Assembly: GCA_030539285.1 (NCBI GenBank)
Contig: JAUNSH010000029.1
Coordinates: forward strand, 1 to 35,729
DNA from: Eubacteriales bacterium
Lineage (GTDB): Bacteria > Bacillota > Clostridia > Oscillospirales > Oscillospiraceae
Direction of reading: 5' to 3'
DNA length: 35,729 nt
In this document: one piece after another, positions 31,414-35,729 of the stretch
How the letters are laid out: the number at the start of each line of letters is the position of its first letter
How positions within the stretch are numbered: the first letter of the stretch is position 1
Translations under genes and position numbers: made by a program
The notes under the pieces: model-generated
The model's input: only the letters and a program-made list of their open reading frames with translations
The model's database searches: none
Told to the model about the DNA's origin: nothing

Positions 31414-32287
31414 AATGCAGAACGTAACGAAAACCTTTGGGGATTTTAAAGCCCTGAATAACCTGAGCCTGACGGTGCCCAAGGGCGCGGTCTACGGCCT
31501 GGTCGGCCCTAACGGCGCGGGCAAGTCCACCGCCATCCGGCACTTAACTGGCATTTATCGTCAGGACAGCGGCACTGTCACCATGGACGGCCAGCCCATT
31601 TACGAAAACCCGGATGTGAAGTCCGCCATCGGCTACATCCCCGACGACATTTTTTACTACCCCTCCGCCACGCTGGAGGATATGCGCCGCTTCTACCGGG
31701 GCATCTACCCCCAGTTTGACGATGCCCTGTTCGACCGGCTCTACGACGTGTTCCGCCTGCCGAAAAAGGGCCAGATTCGTCGCTTTAGTAAGGGTATGCA
31801 GAAGCAGGCGGCCTTCCACTTAGCCCTGTGCACCCGGCCCAAGGTGCTGATTCTGGACGAGCCGGTAGACGGCCTGGACCCTGTCATGCGGCGGCAGGTC
31901 ATGAGCCTGATTTTGTCGGATGTTGCCGAGTACGGCACCACGGTGCTGATCTCCTCCCACAACCTGCGGGAATTGGAGGATGTCTGCGACCACGTGGGCA
32001 TCATGGATCACGGCGAAATGCTTCTCGAAAAGAGCCTTGCCGATATGCAGGGCGCCACCCACAAGCTGCAAATCGTGGGCGGCGTGCCCGAAGGGCTGGA
32101 AATTCTCCACGAGAGCACCTCCGGGCGGCTGAAAACCCTGATTGTCCGGGGCGCGGCATGGGAGATCAGCACGAAAGCCGCCGCTGCCAAGCCCGCCTAC
32201 TTTGACGTATTGCCCCTGTCTTTGGAAGAAATCTATATTTATGAATTGGGAGGTGCCGATTATGCAGTCAAAGAAATCCTGCTTTAA
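31406..32287 (+). CDS. ABC transporter ATP-binding protein (YtrB-like)
   Basis: 293 residues. Walker A GPNGAGKS, signature FSKGMQKQ (unusual in place of LSGGQ but typical of the YtrB group), Walker B VLILDEP followed by the D-loop PVDGLDP, and the switch His in ISSHNL. The last ~80 residues form an accessory domain. It energises the permease encoded next, whose ATG lies 26 bases inside this gene. TAGGAGGAG precedes the start. Confidence 0.93.
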   Translation: MLEMQNVTKTFGDFKALNNLSLTVPKGAVYGLVGPNGAGKSTAIRHLTGIYRQDSGTVTMDGQPIYENPDVKSAIGYIPDDIFYYPSATLEDMRRFYRGIYPQFDDALFDRLYDVFRLPKKGQIRRFSKGMQKQAAFHLALCTRPKVLILDEPVDGLDPVMRRQVMSLILSDVAEYGTTVLISSHNLRELEDVCDHVGIMDHGEMLLEKSLADMQGATHKLQIVGGVPEGLEILHESTSGRLKTLIVRGAAWEISTKAAAAKPAYFDVLPLSLEEIYIYELGGADYAVKEILL

Positions 32288-34151
32288 TCGTGCCGCGTTC
32301 ACGAAAAACCTCACCCGGTTTGCCCCTGTCTTGGCGCTGTACACCCTGCTGCTGCTTCTGCTTATGTTGGTAATGTGGAAGCAGGCTGGAGACATCTACC
32401 CGGAATACTATTTCCTCTATCAGACCGACGAGATTTTCGGCTGGACTTCCTTCATCAATCTGGCCTACGCCTGCCTGATGGCTCAGCTCCTCTTCGGCGA
32501 CCTGTATAACACCCGGATGTGCAATGCACTGCACGCCCTGCCCCTGCGGCGGGAGACCTGGTTCCTGACCAATGTGGCCTCCGGCCTTGTGTACTCCCTG
32601 ATTCCCACCGCCATTGCGTCTGCCGTTCTGCTGCCCATGCTGACGAGCACCATCTTCGCGGGTGCGTGGAAGATTGCCCTGTGGTATTTCCTCATTGCCA
32701 ACGTAGAATATGTCTGCTTCTTTGGCATTGCGGTGTTCTGCGCCATGGTGGTCGGCTCCCGGTTTACCATGGTGGCAGGCTACGGCCTGATTAACTTCGG
32801 CTCCGCCATCCTCTACTGGCTGGTAAACACCGTCTATACCCCCATGCTCTACGGTATGGTTACCCCCAGCGCTCTGGCCGAAAAGCTGACGCCCATAGAG
32901 TATATGCTGAATATCAATGTGGACGTGCAGGATTCCACCAGACGCGCCCTCTTTGACGAGGTGGGCCGATTGGTTACCGGCGCACAGGGCAGCTACACCA
33001 TCACGGGCCTTGACTGTCTCGGAACGCTGGCCATTGTGGGCGTTGTCTTCGCTCTGGCGGGCCTGATTGTGTACCACTTCCGCAATCTGGAATGCGCCGA
33101 TGACGCGGTGTGCAGCCGGAAGCTGGTGCCCCTGTTCCAGATACTCAGCGCCCTGTTCGTTGCCGTGGCAGCGGAATACGCGGCCAGCGAGATCATGGGC
33201 TACGGCACCAGCGTGGACTGGCTTAAATTCCTGTTCCTGTTCAGCGGCCTGATCGTGGGCTGGTTCGCCGGCAAGATGCTGGTGGAGCGGTCTGCCCGGG
33301 TGTTCCGGCCCCAAAACTGGGTGGGTCTTGGCATTCTGGCGGCGGTGCTGGCGGTGTCCATAGGATTGACCAAGCTGGACGTGCTGAATTTGGAGGAGCG
33401 GATGCCGGACATCGGGGACATCGCCAAGGTGGAACTGAACGGCTACAAGATGGAAGACCGCTCCGACATTGAGACGGTGCTGAAACTCCACAATCTGGCC
33501 CTTGGCGACCGGGTGGAAGCCTTTGGCGCCTATGCGTTGGAAGAAAACGGCGAATATGTGCGGACGGAGGATTCCTCCTACCGCTACTGGCGGGAGGGCG
33601 ACCCCCTGCCCAAGCAGAGGATGGCAACCAGCTGCAACCTGACCTACACCCTGAAAGACGGCAGAACCGTCGAGCGCAGATACAACGTCTGGGTGGACAG
33701 CGCCGCCGGTGAGATTCCCAAAGCCCTTCTCAGCCGCTGGGACGCGGTGAATTCCGACACCGTGGAAATCAACGGCAAGGATGTGGAGGTGCTGCCGCTG
33801 GTGCTGGACGCCATTGAGAATCTGTACAGCTCTACTAATAGTAAAACACCGGAGAATCTTAAGAACCGGGCCGCTGCCGAGAGTCTGCTGCGGGCCATTC
33901 AGGCGGACTGCGAAGCGGGCACCATGGTTCAGGATGATGCCTACCACGACGGTGTGTTCGTTATTCCCTTGATCGATGGGGAACCCTCTGAAACCAGAGA
34001 CCTGTATGTTCATCTGTCCAGCAAAAACTACGGCTGGAGCGTGAGCGTGTACACCGACTGCGAGAACACCGTCCGCTGGATGCGGGACAACGGCTTGATT
34101 TCTGAGGATACTACCATCCAGCCTCATGGCAGCAGCCCCCGGTATTATTAA
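32262..34151 (+). CDS. ABC transporter permease with large C-terminal soluble domain
   Basis: 629 residues. About nine membrane helices (first VLALYTLLLLLLMLVMW, last VGLGILAAVLAVSIGL near residue 365) are followed by roughly 260 non-membrane residues, probably outside. These contain ELNGYKMEDRSDIETVL, a beta-rich middle (NLTYTLKDGRTVERRYNVWV) and a C-terminal segment. The layout agrees with clostridial permeases that carry a DUF6449-type tail, as I remember them. The ATG at 32262 follows GGGAGG; the longer reading frame upstream overlaps the ATPase out of frame. What it moves is unknown; YtrA-linked systems are tied to envelope stress. Confidence 0.85.
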   Translation: MQSKKSCFNRAAFTKNLTRFAPVLALYTLLLLLLMLVMWKQAGDIYPEYYFLYQTDEIFGWTSFINLAYACLMAQLLFGDLYNTRMCNALHALPLRRETWFLTNVASGLVYSLIPTAIASAVLLPMLTSTIFAGAWKIALWYFLIANVEYVCFFGIAVFCAMVVGSRFTMVAGYGLINFGSAILYWLVNTVYTPMLYGMVTPSALAEKLTPIEYMLNINVDVQDSTRRALFDEVGRLVTGAQGSYTITGLDCLGTLAIVGVVFALAGLIVYHFRNLECADDAVCSRKLVPLFQILSALFVAVAAEYAASEIMGYGTSVDWLKFLFLFSGLIVGWFAGKMLVERSARVFRPQNWVGLGILAAVLAVSIGLTKLDVLNLEERMPDIGDIAKVELNGYKMEDRSDIETVLKLHNLALGDRVEAFGAYALEENGEYVRTEDSSYRYWREGDPLPKQRMATSCNLTYTLKDGRTVERRYNVWVDSAAGEIPKALLSRWDAVNSDTVEINGKDVEVLPLVLDAIENLYSSTNSKTPENLKNRAAAESLLRAIQADCEAGTMVQDDAYHDGVFVIPLIDGEPSETRDLYVHLSSKNYGWSVSVYTDCENTVRWMRDNGLISEDTTIQPHGSSPRYY

Positions 34152-34155
34152 ATAT

Positions 34156-34185
34156 GTAGGGCGGGGGTATGCCCCCCGCCCTGTG
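34156..34185. repeat. Short GTAGGG palindrome inside the ABC operon
   Basis: GTAGGGCGGGGGTATGCC followed by CCCCGCCCTG makes a near-perfect hairpin of about 28 bases in the 49-base gap between permease and lipoprotein. It may stabilise or partly terminate the mRNA. Confidence 0.65.
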
Positions 34186-34200
34186 AAAAGAGAAACGCTT

Positions 34201-34980
34201 ATGAGAAAGAGATTGACAGCCGCAATCGCGGCAATGACTGTATTCCTTCTGTGCGCCTGCGCCCAGCAGGAAACCACGAACCCCATCGCGACCGCGACCC
34301 CTACCGTCCAGACCGCCACCCCCGCCGAAACCGCCGCTCTCGTGGAGGATGTGGCCCGGAAAGTCTTTCAGGCGGCGCTGAAAACCATCCACGATGACCT
34401 GGTCTGGCCCGATCTGGACGCGGAAACCGGAAAAATTGAGATTTTTGAACCAAACACCATTGAGGACGAACAATTTGCCGTCATGGATGTGGACGCAGAT
34501 GGAGAAGAGGAACTGCTGGTTTCCGTCTCCAATACCTACATGGCGGGAATGCGGCTGGCGGTTTACGGTTACGATGCCGCCAGCGGGGGCCTTCGCCTGG
34601 AAACTGACGGCTTCCCCGCCGTGACCTTCTACCCCGGCATGATGAAGATGCTGTCCTCCCACAATCAGGGCCACGCGGGGGACGTGCTCTGGCCCTATGG
34701 CATTCTGACCTATGACCCGGAGACGGATACCTACCGCTCCTCCTGCTTCGTGGACGCTTGGGACAGGAATCTTTCCGAAACGGATTTCGAGGGAAATCCC
34801 TATCCCGAGGACATCGACACGGACAACGTGGGCCATGTGTACCTGATCTCCGATGAAACCGATACCCAAACCCTGAATCAGGCGGATTTTGAAAAGTGGG
34901 AGTCTGAAATGTTTGCCGGGAAGGAAGAAATCACGGTTCCTTGGCAGAAATTGACGGTGGAAAATATCAGTTCCACGTAA
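34201..34980 (+). CDS. Lipoprotein with a DVDADGEEE segment, end of the ABC operon
   Basis: 259 residues. A lipoprotein signal (AAIAAMTVFLLCACAQQ, lipobox LCAC, acylated Cys20), a Thr/Pro/Ala linker (to about 45), then a globular domain. The segment FAVMDVDADGEEELLVSV resembles the calcium-binding Asp loops of FG-GAP/VCBS-type repeats found in secreted clostridial proteins. No family name recognised. The ATG at 34201 is preferred because it begins the signal peptide; only a weak AAAAGAGA ribosome site precedes it. It may be the extracytoplasmic partner of the transporter (inference from position). Confidence 0.75.
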   Translation: MRKRLTAAIAAMTVFLLCACAQQETTNPIATATPTVQTATPAETAALVEDVARKVFQAALKTIHDDLVWPDLDAETGKIEIFEPNTIEDEQFAVMDVDADGEEELLVSVSNTYMAGMRLAVYGYDAASGGLRLETDGFPAVTFYPGMMKMLSSHNQGHAGDVLWPYGILTYDPETDTYRSSCFVDAWDRNLSETDFEGNPYPEDIDTDNVGHVYLISDETDTQTLNQADFEKWESEMFAGKEEITVPWQKLTVENISST

Positions 34981-34982
34981 TC

Positions 34983-35010
34983 GTAGGGCGGGGTCATGAC
35001 CCCGCCCTAC
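34983..35010. repeat. 28-bp perfect palindrome of the GTAGGG family
   Basis: GTAGGGCGGGGTCA followed by its exact complement TGACCCCGCCCTAC. It is a single-ended unit equal to one terminal repeat of the 137-bp elements, closed with its own CCCTAC. It sits between convergent genes. Confidence 0.85.
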
Positions 35011-35026
35011 GGATAAACAGCAAGAA

Positions 35027-35054
35027 CCCCCGGTTTCCGTTGGGAAACCGGGGG
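35027..35054. terminator. Terminator between the lipoprotein gene and rpoD
   Basis: A 12-bp perfect stem (35027-35038 with 35043-35054), loop GTTG. On the minus strand, which ends the sigma factor gene, GGTTCTTG follows; on the plus strand, CTTTCC follows. Confidence 0.75.
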
Positions 35055-35063
35055 CTTTCCATA

Positions 35064-35729
35064 TCAGCAGTAGAAATCGCGGATCTTCTTGGCGCGGCTG
35101 GGGTGGCGCAGCTTGCGGATGGCCTTGTTCTCGATCTGGCGAATTCTCTCACGGGTCACGCCGAAGATCTGGCCCACTTCCTCAAGGGTGTGGGTACGGC
35201 CGTCGTACATACCGAACCGCATCCGCAGCACGTCCGCTTCCCGCTCCGTCAGGGTGTCCAGAATTTCCTTCAATGCCTCGGCAAGCAGAGCGTTGGAGGT
35301 AGCGTCGGCGGGGCCGGGGGTGCGCTCGTCCTCCACAAAGGAGCCGATGGAGGTATCCTCTTCATCGCCCACGGGGGTATCCAGGGACAGGGTGTCGGCG
35401 GCGGTGCGGTTGGCCTCGATGATCTTTTCCACGGGGAGATTCAGCTCCTTGGCGATCTCCTCCACGGTAGGCTCCCGGCCCAGCTCCTGCACCAGCTTCC
35501 GGTTGCAGCGGGTGGCCTTGTTGATGACCTCTACCATATGCACCGGAACACGGATGGTCCGTGCCTGGTCGGCGATGGCCCGGGTGATGGCCTGCCGGAT
35601 CCACCAGGTGGCATATGTAGAGAATTTGTTTCCCTTTGTCCAGTCAAATTTGTCCACGGCACGAATGAGACCCGTGTTGCCCTCCTGGATCAGATCCAGA
35701 ATGTGCAGGCCCCGGCCGGAATACTTCTT
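35064..35729 (-). CDS. rpoD: Primary sigma factor RpoD (SigA), C-terminal part; 5' end outside the window
   Basis: The frame is open from the right edge (35729) to its stop at 35064, giving 221 residues of the C-terminal portion. Region 2 is seen from [20 protein letters not shown] onward, with [20 protein letters not shown] (-10 recognition). Region 3 ([17 protein letters not shown]) and region 4 follow, the latter with the -35-recognition [23 protein letters not shown]. It ends in the usual [11 protein letters not shown]-type tail. A GTG at 35657 could be mistaken for a start but lies in the middle of region 2, so the gene is truncated by the window edge only. It directs housekeeping transcription. 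Confidence 0.96.
   Translation of the reverse strand, partial: KKYSGRGLHILDLIQEGNTGLIRAVDKFDWTKGNKFSTYATWWIRQAITRAIADQARTIRVPVHMVEVINKATRCNRKLVQELGREPTVEEIAKELNLPVEKIIEANRTAADTLSLDTPVGDEEDTSIGSFVEDERTPGPADATSNALLAEALKEILDTLTEREADVLRMRFGMYDGRTHTLEEVGQIFGVTRERIRQIENKAIRKLRHPSRAKKIRDFYC

Noticed and set aside
32268-34319. A 683-residue minus-strand ORF opposite the ABC permease
   Set aside because: No domain or membrane pattern. The plus strand shows nine membrane helices and operon signals.
34983-35010. dif site or replication terminus reading of the 28-bp palindrome
   Set aside because: Several relatives in the same window show it is a dispersed repeat. A dif site is single-copy and has a different XerC/XerD arm layout.
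1-35729. CRISPR array, tRNA or rRNA genes
   Set aside because: No regularly spaced direct repeats, no cloverleaf with a T-loop GTTCRANTC pattern and no rRNA-like stretch was noticed on either strand.

Overview
The window looks like a chromosomal segment of a spore-forming gut Clostridia, most likely an Oscillospiraceae/Ruminococcaceae-type genome. Reasons: GC-rich coding bias, a yabP-yabQ-divIC-yabR sporulation/division block, a clostridial-type pyruvate phosphate dikinase, a GlyQS-type glycyl-tRNA synthetase, a Feo locus with two FeoA proteins and a Cys-rich FeoB partner, and a TetM-like GTPase fused to a YacP/Rae1-type nuclease domain. This placement is inference from gene content; no rRNA or tRNA gene is present.

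Layout. (1) Positions 1-2955: a decayed mobile element, with degenerate minus-strand coding, a 52-bp pair of abutted inverted repeats resembling insertion-sequence ends, two small hypothetical genes, a small HTH regulator with a promoter inside a perfect inverted repeat, and a large serine recombinase broken by one frameshift. (2) 2999-4888: an LtaS-family membrane sulfatase. (3) 5159-7792: ppdK. (4) 7988-11668: an iron-uptake locus, with a divergent DtxR-type regulator, feoA, feoA, feoB and a FeoB-associated Cys-rich protein, carrying three copies of one 16-bp palindrome. (5) 11786-13102: an M18 aminopeptidase on the minus strand. (6) 13345-15882: the EF-G/TetM-like GTPase fused to an NYN ribonuclease domain. 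(7) 16008-18653: a PsiE-like membrane protein, a one-domain EamA transporter, a membrane zinc-ribbon protein (minus) and a membrane-anchored GH25 muramidase. (8) 18854-22730: a tight minus-strand operon of membrane protein, tRNA nucleotidyltransferase, SDR and MBL-fold lipoprotein. (9) 22887-25320: a PlsC-type acyltransferase and glycyl-tRNA synthetase. (10) 25566-27719: a large secreted beta-helix-like protein (minus). (11) 28009-30736: yabP, yabQ, divIC, yabR, a FabG-like SDR and rpiB. (12) 31051-34980: a YtrA-type GntR regulator with its operator, an ABC ATPase, a permease and a lipoprotein. (13) 35064 to the right edge: the 3' two-thirds or less of the primary sigma factor gene (minus).

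Intergenic space is seeded with a family of palindromic repeats whose ends read GTAGGG...CCCTAC. Two copies, at 25366 and 30796, are both exactly 137 bp with about 28-bp terminal inverted repeats, which suggests a non-autonomous mobile element. Shorter and longer relatives lie at 18695, 23710, 34156 and 34983. An unrelated inverted repeat at 16918 ends the EamA gene.

The most interesting items are the GTPase-nuclease fusion (a plausible one-protein ribosome-clearing system rather than a tetracycline-resistance gene), the self-contained iron regulon whose DNA boxes and metal ligands can both be read, and the repeat family. All names are by recognition of motifs; no database search was run.
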